A stretch of 61,057 nt of DNA from Bacteroidota bacterium. GTDB taxonomy: Bacteria; Bacteroidota; Bacteroidia; Flavobacteriales_C; GCA-002722245. The DNA lies in contig JAPLEZ010000037.1 in the NCBI GenBank assembly GCA_026390935.1, positions 7,983 to 69,039 of the forward strand, in the 5' to 3' direction. Shown here in pieces: positions 36,323 through 44,243 of this stretch. How positions within the stretch are numbered: position 1 is the first letter of the stretch; each line of letters opens with the position of its first letter. A program made the translations under genes and the position numbers. The notes under the pieces were generated by a model. It ran no database searches, had not been told where the DNA came from, and saw only the letters and a list, made by a program, of their open reading frames with translations.

Positions 36323-38068
36323 TTACTGCGCAAGCAATCGCTCAATAAAAATTGCGTCTTCACTAGTGTGAATTTTAAGTAAATAAATACCCGAGGAGCT
36401 ATGGTTGATTTCATAAATGCGCTCGCCTAAAAGGTTAAATATTTCAATTTGACGGATAGAATGATTGTTGCTGCTAACGCTGAATTCACCTGAAGTTGGA
36501 TTAGGATAGATAGTGAAATCATTTTCCTGTTTGATACTGTTTTGAAGCTGCAGCGGTGATTGCTTTTCGTAAGCACCAATGTCGAAAATGCCATTGTCGG
36601 GTCTTATGTCGTTATTGAAGTCATTGCTGATAGATACAGTGGCACCAGCGTCAATGCAGGGAGAATTGGATTGTAAATGAAAATCAAAGTTAGCCGGATT
36701 TACAAGCAGTGGATTTGTAAATAAGCTATTCGCATCTTTTTTGCTTATTGTTTTAAAAGTGCTGATGTCGGCAGGTGAGTAATGAAAAAGAACATAAGGA
36801 TCAATGGTAGAATCGTTGGTGTACAAGATGGCTAAATAGTTCAAAGGATCTTCGTGATAAACGGCATTGTTGTTTAAGGTTAACGAAGCAATGTCTTTGT
36901 TGTATTTATAAATTAAATAGCTTGGGTAGTTTTTGCTGATTTTAGAAGAACTATAAAAAAGATTGTTTTGAAAAAAGATGTTGGTGTTGGAAATGTTGGT
37001 GAAAGAAAAAGCCAGTTGTGCGCCGTGCTTGTCGGGACGCTCTTCATAACCCCATCCAGCTCCTGCATCGTAGCAAGTGTTGTTTTCAAAATGAATGTTG
37101 TTGTAGGTAGAGGTGAGGGTGTTGTCTCTACCAAAAAAATCCAGTGAAGCCAAACCGCTGTTGTAAATAATGTTGTTGTAGAACGAAATGTTGTACATAG
37201 ATACATTGGCCACAAACAGTTCGCAACCAACTCCACAATCGTACATTTCACCAATTTCGTTGTTGCGCACAATCATGTCGTGAGAATTACCGTTGAATTC
37301 AATAGCATTTCCCCAGCGAATGTTTCTATTGGGCGTGTAGTTTTGAGCGTGATCCATATCGCCTCCGCCCATATAAGTTATTTTTAAATTCTGAAAAATA
37401 AGGTTGTTCGCTTCATGGCCTTTGATGCAATAACTTCCACCATATTTAAATTCTAAATTTTCAACCACCATGTATTGTTGTCCCGAAAAAGTGACCATGT
37501 AGTTGTTTAAAGCACATTCAATGTCGGTATAAGTAAGTGCGGGGTTTTGCGTGGAGAACATCATTACATAGTTGGCGCCTGAACGATCGTACCAAAAGTC
37601 GCCTTGATTTTTTAAATCGGCTTTTGTCCATTTTTTATGTCCCATGGAAATGTTGTTGCTTTGGGTGACAATGATGTTACCGATATCAGATGTAAAAGGA
37701 GTGGTGCATTTCCAAATGTTGGTGCTGTCGTTCACCCAATCGGAAGTTTTGTTTTTATTCACCGACCCTAAAAACAAAGGTTTAGCTCCCGATCCATAAC
37801 TGGTAAATACAATATAATTTCCCGCACTTCCACCTTTGCCTTTAATTGAGCCACGCCAAGATTGTCCGCATTTAAATTTTATAGAATCACCGGCTGTGAA
37901 CCAAATGGAATTTAGCTTATCAAGAGTTTTCCACGCTAGGGCAGGTGATTTTCCCGAGTTTAAATCATTGCCTAAGGTATCTATGTAGTAGGAGGTGGCG
38001 CTGGCCAATAATGGCGACAGGAGAAAAAATAGAAAAAATGTTTTTTTAAAATTACTCAACTCGTTCAT
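36323..38068 (-). CDS. Parallel beta-helix protein with T9SS type A sorting domain
   Basis: 581 residues. Signal peptide (to about residue 25, ASATS), then a right-handed parallel beta-helix region (about 150-400) with repeated VVENLEFKYGG, LIFQNLKITYMGG, MIVRNNEIGEM, ISFYNNIIYNSG, IHFENNTCYDAG motifs as in pectate lyase-like proteins, and PCIDAG...DNGIFDIGAYE just before the linker. The last 75 residues are a Por-type A sorting domain (TIYPNPTSGEFSV ... GIYLLKI). Probably a secreted polysaccharide lyase or binding protein; no catalytic residues can be assigned. Transcribed in the same direction as, and 27 bp after, the glycosidase-like gene. Confidence 0.88.
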   Translation of the reverse strand: MNELSNFKKTFFLFFLLSPLLASATSYYIDTLGNDLNSGKSPALAWKTLDKLNSIWFTAGDSIKFKCGQSWRGSIKGKGGSAGNYIVFTSYGSGAKPLFLGSVNKNKTSDWVNDSTNIWKCTTPFTSDIGNIIVTQSNNISMGHKKWTKADLKNQGDFWYDRSGANYVMMFSTQNPALTYTDIECALNNYMVTFSGQQYMVVENLEFKYGGSYCIKGHEANNLIFQNLKITYMGGGDMDHAQNYTPNRNIRWGNAIEFNGNSHDMIVRNNEIGEMYDCGVGCELFVANVSMYNISFYNNIIYNSGLASLDFFGRDNTLTSTYNNIHFENNTCYDAGAGWGYEERPDKHGAQLAFSFTNISNTNIFFQNNLFYSSSKISKNYPSYLIYKYNKDIASLTLNNNAVYHEDPLNYLAILYTNDSTIDPYVLFHYSPADISTFKTISKKDANSLFTNPLLVNPANFDFHLQSNSPCIDAGATVSISNDFNNDIRPDNGIFDIGAYEKQSPLQLQNSIKQENDFTIYPNPTSGEFSVSSNNHSIRQIEIFNLLGERIYEINHSSSGIYLLKIHTSEDAIFIERLLAQ

Positions 38069-38095
38069 GGTTTCCTTTAGATATAGTTTGTTGTG

Positions 38096-39406
38096 TTAAA
38101 ACAAAACTAATCTTTCGGAAGCATAAAACGATTTTTCGTTTTGTAGCACAACAAAATATAAGCCGGCAGATAAGTCTTGTTTTTCTATAGACACATTATT
38201 GCCGCTGAGGTTGCTAACTTGACGAACAATTTTTCCGTCGCTATTGTAAATTGTTAATGTTAAGGTTTTGTTATTCGGATTGTTAAATTCAAGCAGAGTG
38301 TTGTTTTGAGCGGGATTTGGAAAAAAATTCATTTTCCTTTCAGCGCCTACTTCTACGTTGAGGGTTAAGCAATCTCCAAAAGTTTGTAGTACTTGATAGG
38401 ATGGTTTTATATTCAAATTTTCATCTATCACTCCCGATTTAAGATGAGCTGCCACAGCACTTCCACCTTCCACTAATTTGAAATAGTAAGCTTCTGTGAT
38501 TTTCAAACTGTCGAGTTTTTTAATGTAATGATACAAGCGATTGGCTTGAAAAGCATCGGAGTAGGGGAGTTCGTAGTTTACGTTCGGCCCCCCAAATTCC
38601 GAAACCAATATGGGTTTTGTAATGGTGTCTTTAAAGTTGTTGTAATACACTTCCCAATTTTCAACATCGTCATAAAAATGCAGATCAATGATATCGTATT
38701 GAGCAAATTTTAAAACGGAGTCGATTCTACTTTTTGTTTTGACAAACAAAGTGTTACTGCAATTTGGTGTAGCATAGTAAATTCCGTCGTCGTCTCTAAA
38801 CGTATTGATTTTACCATTGCACATCGCTAAGGCGCGCAATGAAAAAGTGGTGAATCCACCCAAAACCACTTTGGTAGATGGCGAAAATTGCTTTGCTGAA
38901 TTGTACAAAATATTGTTTGCAGCTATGAACTGCTCTGCATTTCCTTTGTACCAATAATCGGCTTGCCATTCGTTGCCAAATTGAATTTTTGCAATTTTCC
39001 CATTGTATCTTTTGAGTAACGAATCAATGTAAGTTTTAAAATCGTTGTTGTTGCTGAACACACATGATTGATCGTTTTTGATGGAAGAACAAGCCCAAGC
39101 AGCAGCATTGGATTGAATGGTTAGCAGCACTTCGTAGTTGTTGCTGTTGGCCCAGTTAATACGATCGTCGAGAGGTCCCCAATTGTAAACGCCCTTCGAC
39201 GGTTCTCGCAAAGCCCAATCTTCTGCAAAGCGAATTTTATTGATGTGCAGTTGATCCAAATGCGTTTTTGCAAAAGTTCTTTGCGAATTGTCGGCTACAG
39301 GAGGAAAGGAAATTCCAATCGACAATCCCTTTGCGCAAGTATCTTGAGCATTTACTGTGTTAATGCTGATGATGAAAAATGTGAATAAGGAAAATAATAT
39401 ACGCAT
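38096..39406 (-). CDS. Clan GH-A glycoside hydrolase-like protein with T9SS type A domain
   Basis: 436 residues. Signal peptide ending NTVNA, a TIM-barrel domain (about 25-345) with NKIRFAEDWALREPSKGVYNW near residue 55, the acid/base glutamate in IQFGNEWQ near 144 and the nucleophile glutamate in LVSEFGGP near 272, and a type A sorting domain (NFFPNPAQNNTLLEF ... GLYFVVLQ). The two-glutamate layout fits clan GH-A (GH5/GH39/GH53-like) enzymes cleaving beta-linked polysaccharides. The beta-helix gene follows, suggesting a two-gene glycan-degrading unit. Confidence 0.85.
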   Translation of the reverse strand: MRILFSLFTFFIISINTVNAQDTCAKGLSIGISFPPVADNSQRTFAKTHLDQLHINKIRFAEDWALREPSKGVYNWGPLDDRINWANSNNYEVLLTIQSNAAAWACSSIKNDQSCVFSNNNDFKTYIDSLLKRYNGKIAKIQFGNEWQADYWYKGNAEQFIAANNILYNSAKQFSPSTKVVLGGFTTFSLRALAMCNGKINTFRDDDGIYYATPNCSNTLFVKTKSRIDSVLKFAQYDIIDLHFYDDVENWEVYYNNFKDTITKPILVSEFGGPNVNYELPYSDAFQANRLYHYIKKLDSLKITEAYYFKLVEGGSAVAAHLKSGVIDENLNIKPSYQVLQTFGDCLTLNVEVGAERKMNFFPNPAQNNTLLEFNNPNNKTLTLTIYNSDGKIVRQVSNLSGNNVSIEKQDLSAGLYFVVLQNEKSFYASERLVLF

Positions 39407-39956
39407 GAATTTTTATTTAAAGTGCTGAGATCAATTGTTTTGGTTGGCGTTGTAAACTTTGTACAATGATATCTTTAAAATTTATTGATCCCAAAAGAAA
39501 ATTCGAATTTATTTTGTTTGTTAATATATTGATTACAAGTGGTATACGCTTGTTGTTTTTACGCTTAGAGATCAATCGTTTGTCGTTGTAATAGGTTCTT
39601 TTGCAAATGAATTTGCAAAATCTATTTCATTTTATTTTGCGTTTAAATCCTATGTGTTTATGCATGATAATTTTTTTTGATGCATTTATTTTACTTAAAG
39701 AGAGAATGCTTTTGTGAAAATTTTGAGAAAAGAGGACTGCTAATAATACAAGAGCAAAATCAAAGAGCTTCAATTTTTTAACGAATTTCAACTCATTAGC
39801 ATCACTCGTTAATTGAATTTTACCTGGAGAAAAGATTTTGCGATTTCGCACGTTAATTAACCAATCATTAATGTTTGGGAAATCGACAATTGCTTTGTTT
39901 TGAATAATATCTAATGTGTAAACAGGAATTTTATATAGCCATTATAAAAATTAATT
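39407..39956. other. 550-bp gap without recognised gene
   Basis: A+T-rich gap between divergently arranged genes. A 74-codon minus-strand frame at 39627-39851 has one hydrophobic stretch but no family resemblance or ribosome-binding site and is not called. No clear repeats. Confidence 0.5.
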
Positions 39957-40524
39957 ATGAAAGCTAAAATTTTAACAGCACTTAGTTTTTTTACTACTGA
40001 TTGCCAATACCTATGCTCAAGAAGATACTAGATCCTTACATAGTGTTTTCGGGGAGTTTTTAGGTCCTGGCAGATTGTATTCTGTGGGATACGAGCGAAA
40101 AATTCCTGTTGGGGAAAATTTTGGATTTAAGATTGGGGTGGGAGTTAGCGGTTACTGGGATCGCTATTCTTTTTATGTGAATTGGTCTGCGTACACATTT
40201 AATCCTGAAATTAAAACCTATTATAGCGTCAACAAAAGAGTTGACATAGAGCTGGGGTTGATCTATACCATTTATGAGAATGGAGACAATATTGTTACAC
40301 TTATGGAATATGGACTGCTGGGGCATATCGGCTATAGGTACAACTTTGCCAATAGCCGCATGTATTTAGGTTTGTCATACACTCCTCTCATCTATCCTGA
40401 TCTTGAGCATTGGGGAGCCATTCGTATTGGTTTTAAATTCGGGGAGGTTGAAAAATCAAATGAAAAATCGAGGATGCGGTTTTTACCAAGGAAAAAGTAC
40501 AATTTAAACATTGGAGATAAATAA
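39957..40524 (+). pseudogene. Small outer-membrane beta-barrel-like protein, frameshifted in the signal peptide
   Basis: An ATG at 39957 starts MKAKILTALSF and then runs into a stop; the main frame becomes open at 39991 and gives LLLIANTYAQEDTRSLHSVFG and on to the stop at 40524. The two join to a perfect signal peptide (MKAKILTALSFLLLIANTYAQ) if one T is removed from the run of seven T at 39986-39992. The mature part (about 168 residues) has alternating aromatic strands (VGVSGYWDRYSFYVNW, SRMYLGLSYTPLIY) like small outer-membrane barrels. Either a recent frameshift mutation, slip-strand phase variation or a sequencing error. Confidence 0.7.
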
Positions 40525-40752
40525 AGTGAAGCTGAGCTTTTTAAGCATTGAGGGAAGATGATTTTGTAAAAAAAATGCTGTAAAAAAATAGTTCTGAGCA
40601 CGAATATTTCTGACTAAGGAAGTCAATTTTTCAATTGTGCCTCAATGTTTTTACTCTGCAAAGAAGGAATGACATCTGCTGAAATTGATTTGAAATTCGA
40701 GCGAGAGCACTCTTGGTAATTTAGCTAAGCGAACGAATTAAAATTCAATTGT
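40525..40752. other. Gap without recognised gene
   Basis: About 230 bp, A+T-rich, between the barrel-like gene and a terminator-like hairpin. Nothing else recognised. Confidence 0.5.
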
Positions 40753-40783
40753 AAATCCCCGGTTGTCGCCGGGGATTTTTTTT
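40753..40783 (+). terminator. Terminator-like hairpin without its own gene
   Basis: AATCCCCGG..CCGGGGATT stem followed by nine T. It is nearly identical to the terminator after copy 2 of the protease family (42522-42552), yet no family member lies directly upstream of it here. Confidence 0.8.
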
Positions 40784-40953
40784 TATTGATGCAGGCGATT
40801 TTTCTCCAAATGTTGGCGCTTATGAAAATTACACGAGCGGATATAAAGAGAGCGATTTGTTGTTGTATGTTTTGTTGAATTTCGTTGTAAGAGTTGATGC
40901 TGTAAGTTGCATGCAGCGACTCTAGAGTAAGCCGAAAATCTATAAGAGTAAGC
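40784..40953 (+). repeat. Duplicated leader segment, copy A
   Basis: With the preceding hairpin, 40753-40953 is about 90% identical to 42522-42718. Both include a potential RNA hairpin (AGAGTT/C-GAT-GCTG ... CAGC-GACTCT) in which the one difference in the stem keeps pairing through G-U, and both end in the LytTR-like direct repeats. Confidence 0.85.
40924..40953 (+). promoter_or_regulatory. LytTR-like direct-repeat element, copy 2
   Basis: AGAGTAAGC (40924-40932), 12 bp CGAAAATCTATA, AGAGTAAGC (40945-40953): a perfect 9-bp direct repeat with 21-bp period, ending 19 bp before the ATG at 40973. Confidence 0.8.
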
Positions 40954-40972
40954 AGAAATAAAATTGAGTAAT

Positions 40973-42499
40973 ATGTTAAAAAGTAAAATGGTCTCAGGTG
41001 TGGCACTGGGTTTAGTTCTGCTTGCCTCGTGTAAAAAGGAAGTGCCTGAAAATACCAATGTGAGTAATGAAAGTAACAAAGGGTATTGCTTGTTTATTAA
41101 TCCAATAGATTCGCTTAGTTATAAAACAGAAGCTGCAATAACTAAGACAAGTATTTGGATTCCGGGGCAAACAATCAAAATAAAGTTTTTAGACGGAACT
41201 AGCTTTCAGCAGGAAAAAGTGAAACTTTATTCTTCTGAATGGCTTAAGTATGCAAACCTTAAATTTCAATGGGTGGCAACTACTGAAATTGCAGATATTA
41301 AAATTTCCTTTGATGCCACTAAGGGTTCTTGGTCGCACTTAGGAACAAGGTGTACATGGACTTCACAAACTTCGGCTTCCATGAATTATGATTTAATAAC
41401 TCCAACTACTTCTGAGAGTTTGATTAAAAGGGGGGTGTTACATGAATTCGGTCATGCATTGGGGCTAATTCATGAGCATCAGAGTCCGGCTTCCACTATT
41501 TCATGGAATAAACAGGCAGTTTATGATGCGCATAAAAGTTCGCCAAATTATTCGAAAGCTGACATTGATCAAAATTTTTTTTACCCTGCTTCTGCAAGCA
41601 ATTATTCTGAGTTTGATAAATACTCGGTAATGATTTATGAAATCCCGAGTGCCTGGACTACTGATGGTTTTTTTACCACGGCAAATTCTGAATTATCTAC
41701 AATGGATAAGAAGTACATAGCGATTAATTATCCGTTTCCAGGAGTGCCTTGGTCAACAATTTTTTTTGGAGCAAGTGATGTAGGTGTTGGGGCAAATGGT
41801 ACCGTTTGGACATTGGGTAATGTGCCTGAACCAGGAGGTGCTGGATTTGGTATTTATAAGAGCGTTAATGGAGGAGCCTTTAATAAAGTTTATGGTGCTG
41901 CAGTAAAAGTGGATGTGGATCCTTCTGGAATTCCTTGGGTGATTAATAGTAATGGAACTATTTATCGTGGAAATGAAAAAGGACAATTCTATTATGTTGA
42001 TGGAAATGCAAAAGACATTGGTATTGGATCTAATGGCAGTGTATATATGGTAGGAACAGTTGGTGCATCAGGCTATGGTGTTTATAAATGGGGGGGTGTT
42101 TCTTGGATAAAATTAACTGGAGCTACAACAGCATTTAATGGGTCATCATCAATACCTGCTGATGTTTTAACGCCTTCTGTAGTTAGAATATCTGTTGATA
42201 ATAGAGGTATACCATGGGTGGTTGACGTTAATGGGAATGTTTTTTATTCTACAAGAGGCGGTGGTGAATGGTATCCGATAAAAGGTGCTTTAGCCACTGA
42301 CATTGGTTGTGGGCCAGATGGAAGTGTTTACATTACAACAAGAACAGCAACCAATGGAGGTTATACAATAATGAAATTACACAATAATCAAACTTGGATA
42401 TCATATAGTGGTGCAGCGGTCAATGTGGATGTTGGGCCAAATGGTGTACCCTATGTGATAAACGATAGGGGATCATTATATAAGTATTTAATAAATTGA
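40973..42499 (+). CDS. Astacin-like protease with tectonin propeller, surface lipoprotein (copy 2)
   Basis: 508 residues from the ATG at 40973 (a TTG at 40964 would add three). Lipobox VLLASC (Cys20) followed by KKE. The protease part has HEFGHALGLIHEH and the Met-turn SVMIY. The C-terminal tectonin blades are ASDVGVG, AVKVDVD, AKDIGIG, VVRISVD, ATDIGCG, AVNVDVG; one blade has an insertion of about 20 residues (near 400) compared with the other copies. Predicted to be anchored in the outer membrane facing out. Directly followed by copy 3 in the same direction with a terminator between. Confidence 0.88.
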   Translation: MLKSKMVSGVALGLVLLASCKKEVPENTNVSNESNKGYCLFINPIDSLSYKTEAAITKTSIWIPGQTIKIKFLDGTSFQQEKVKLYSSEWLKYANLKFQWVATTEIADIKISFDATKGSWSHLGTRCTWTSQTSASMNYDLITPTTSESLIKRGVLHEFGHALGLIHEHQSPASTISWNKQAVYDAHKSSPNYSKADIDQNFFYPASASNYSEFDKYSVMIYEIPSAWTTDGFFTTANSELSTMDKKYIAINYPFPGVPWSTIFFGASDVGVGANGTVWTLGNVPEPGGAGFGIYKSVNGGAFNKVYGAAVKVDVDPSGIPWVINSNGTIYRGNEKGQFYYVDGNAKDIGIGSNGSVYMVGTVGASGYGVYKWGGVSWIKLTGATTAFNGSSSIPADVLTPSVVRISVDNRGIPWVVDVNGNVFYSTRGGGEWYPIKGALATDIGCGPDGSVYITTRTATNGGYTIMKLHNNQTWISYSGAAVNVDVGPNGVPYVINDRGSLYKYLIN

Positions 42500-42521
42500 T
42501 TTTTGGAAAATAGTTATGAAT

Positions 42522-42552
42522 CCCCGGTTATCGCCGGGGATTTTTTTTTATT
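42522..42552 (+). terminator. Terminator after astacin-tectonin copy 2
   Basis: AATCCCCGG..CCGGGGATT stem with a run of T, 23 bp past the stop codon. Confidence 0.85.
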
Positions 42553-42718
42553 GATGCAGGCGATTATTTGCCAAATGGTGGCGCTTATAAAAATTACACG
42601 AGCGGATATCAAGAGAGCGATTTGTTGTTGTGTGTTTTGTTGAATTTCGTTGTAAGAGTCGATGCTGTAAGTTGCGTGCAGCGACTCTAGAGTAAGCCGA
42701 AAATCTTGAAGGGTAGGC
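42553..42718 (+). repeat. Duplicated leader segment, copy B
   Basis: Near-identical counterpart of 40784-40953; see there. It lies between copies 2 and 3 of the protease genes and shows that terminator plus leader were duplicated as a unit. Confidence 0.85.
42689..42718 (+). promoter_or_regulatory. LytTR-like direct-repeat element, copy 3
   Basis: AGAGTAAGC (42689-42697), 12 bp CGAAAATCTTGA, AGGGTAGGC (42710-42718); ends 19 bp before the ATG at 42738. Confidence 0.78.
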
Positions 42719-42737
42719 ATTATTTTAATTTACTATT

Positions 42738-44192
42738 ATGAAAAAAAAATTATTGTTTGGATCGTTAGGATGTTTTCTGATGTTTGCATCCTGCCAAAAG
42801 AAAGAAGTTGAAGAAGTTCAGGTTAAAGATTCCCAAGATTATTATTGTTCTTTCGCTGACGAAGGTGATCAAGAAAGTTTTAAAACCGATGCAGCGATAA
42901 ATAAATACGCGCTATGGAAGCCAGGTGCAACAATTAAAATTAAGTTTTTAGGAGGAACTACCTTTCAGCAGGGTAAAGTGAAATTATATGCTGTGGAATG
43001 GCTAAAGTATGCCAATTTGGTATTTCAATGGGTAGGAGCTTCGGAAGTAGCGGATATAAAAATTGCATTTAATTCATCGGATGCTTCTTGGTCTTATTTG
43101 GGCACAAGGTGCACTTATTACGGACAAACAACTCCAACCATGAATTTTTCTTCAATCAATACAACTATAGGGGATGTAAGTATTAAAAGTGCAGTATTGC
43201 ATGAATTTGGTCATGCTTTGGGTTTAGTACATGAGCACCAGAGTCCAAGCGCTCAAATTTCCTGGAACACTGATGCTGTATATAAGGAATTCACGTCTGC
43301 GCCTTACAATTGGTCGAAGTGGAAGGTGGATTCATTGATTCTGAAAAAAGAACTACGCCAATCAACCAACTACACTAGTTTTGACCAGAATTCTATAATG
43401 CTTTATAAATATCCATCCTATTTAACTACAAACGGTTGGTCAGCTCCTAATAATACTGTACTCTCTGATTTAGATAAAAAATACATTGGCATTAATTATC
43501 CTTTTTCGACATTCCCACCATCGAAAATTTTGTATAATGGTGCTTCGGATATTGGTGTAGGTGCAAATGGAACAGTATGGGTGTTAAGTAATGTTCTTGA
43601 GCCAGGAGGGGGCTATGGAATTTATAAATACAATGGAATTTCTTTTAATAAAGTGTCTGGTGCTGCAATAGCTATTGATGTTGATCCCGAAGGAAATGCC
43701 TGGATAGTATACAGAGATGGATCTATTTTTAAGTCAAATAGCTTAAATCAATTTACTAGAATTCCTGGAACGGCAAAAGATATTGGTGTTGGGGCGGATG
43801 GAAAGGTTTTTATAATAGGTACAAATGTAGAAGTTGGTGGTTATGGGATTTATCAATGGAGTGGTAGTTCATGGATAAAAATTCCAGGTGCCGCAGTTCG
43901 TATTTCGGTTGATAATGAAGGTTATCCTTGGGTAGTAAATAATGCAGGGGATATTTATAGGTACAATGGTAGCAAGTGGAGTGGTCTTTCTAGCTATGGA
44001 TACGATATCGGATGTGGAGCAGATGGAAGTGTTTATGCGTCAACTAGATTAGCCGCAATTAATGGGTACATAATTATGAAGTATACCGCGAATGGTTGGA
44101 TCAAATTTGGTGAAGCTGCTACAAAAATTGATGCTGGTCCTAATGGTGTGCTTTATGCATTAAGAAGCGATGGTAGCGTAGTTCAGTATTAA
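42738..44192 (+). CDS. Astacin-like protease with tectonin propeller, surface lipoprotein (copy 3)
   Basis: 484 residues. Lipobox MFASC (Cys19) then QKKE, close to a surface-export signal. Zinc motif HEFGHALGLVHEH, Met-turn SIMLY. Six tectonin blades (ASDIGVG, AIAIDVD, AKDIGVG, AVRISVD, GYDIGCG, ATKIDAG). Its terminator is shared with the convergent sensor kinase gene at 44244, whose partner regulator follows; with them it forms the first protease/two-component module. Confidence 0.88.
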   Translation: MKKKLLFGSLGCFLMFASCQKKEVEEVQVKDSQDYYCSFADEGDQESFKTDAAINKYALWKPGATIKIKFLGGTTFQQGKVKLYAVEWLKYANLVFQWVGASEVADIKIAFNSSDASWSYLGTRCTYYGQTTPTMNFSSINTTIGDVSIKSAVLHEFGHALGLVHEHQSPSAQISWNTDAVYKEFTSAPYNWSKWKVDSLILKKELRQSTNYTSFDQNSIMLYKYPSYLTTNGWSAPNNTVLSDLDKKYIGINYPFSTFPPSKILYNGASDIGVGANGTVWVLSNVLEPGGGYGIYKYNGISFNKVSGAAIAIDVDPEGNAWIVYRDGSIFKSNSLNQFTRIPGTAKDIGVGADGKVFIIGTNVEVGGYGIYQWSGSSWIKIPGAAVRISVDNEGYPWVVNNAGDIYRYNGSKWSGLSSYGYDIGCGADGSVYASTRLAAINGYIIMKYTANGWIKFGEAATKIDAGPNGVLYALRSDGSVVQY

Positions 44193-44206
44193 TTATTAAT
44201 TTTTGA

Positions 44207-44238
44207 GAATACACAATCCCGGGCACTAGCCTGGGATT
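44207..44238. terminator. Bidirectional terminator between protease copy 3 and the kinase gene
   Basis: AATCCCGGGC..GCCTGGGATT stem with A and T runs on the two sides, placed between convergent stops. Confidence 0.8.
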
Positions 44239-44243
44239 TTTTT

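Noticed and set aside
39627-39851. A 74-codon minus-strand open frame in the gap after the glycosidase gene
   Set aside because: Only a hydrophobic stretch, no ribosome-binding site, no family resemblance and typical A+T-rich composition.
40725-41079. Minus-strand open frames in the duplicated leaders (also 42514-42720) with similar translations
   Set aside because: Their similarity is explained by the duplicated leader DNA; they start opposite the protease start region and lack any family features.
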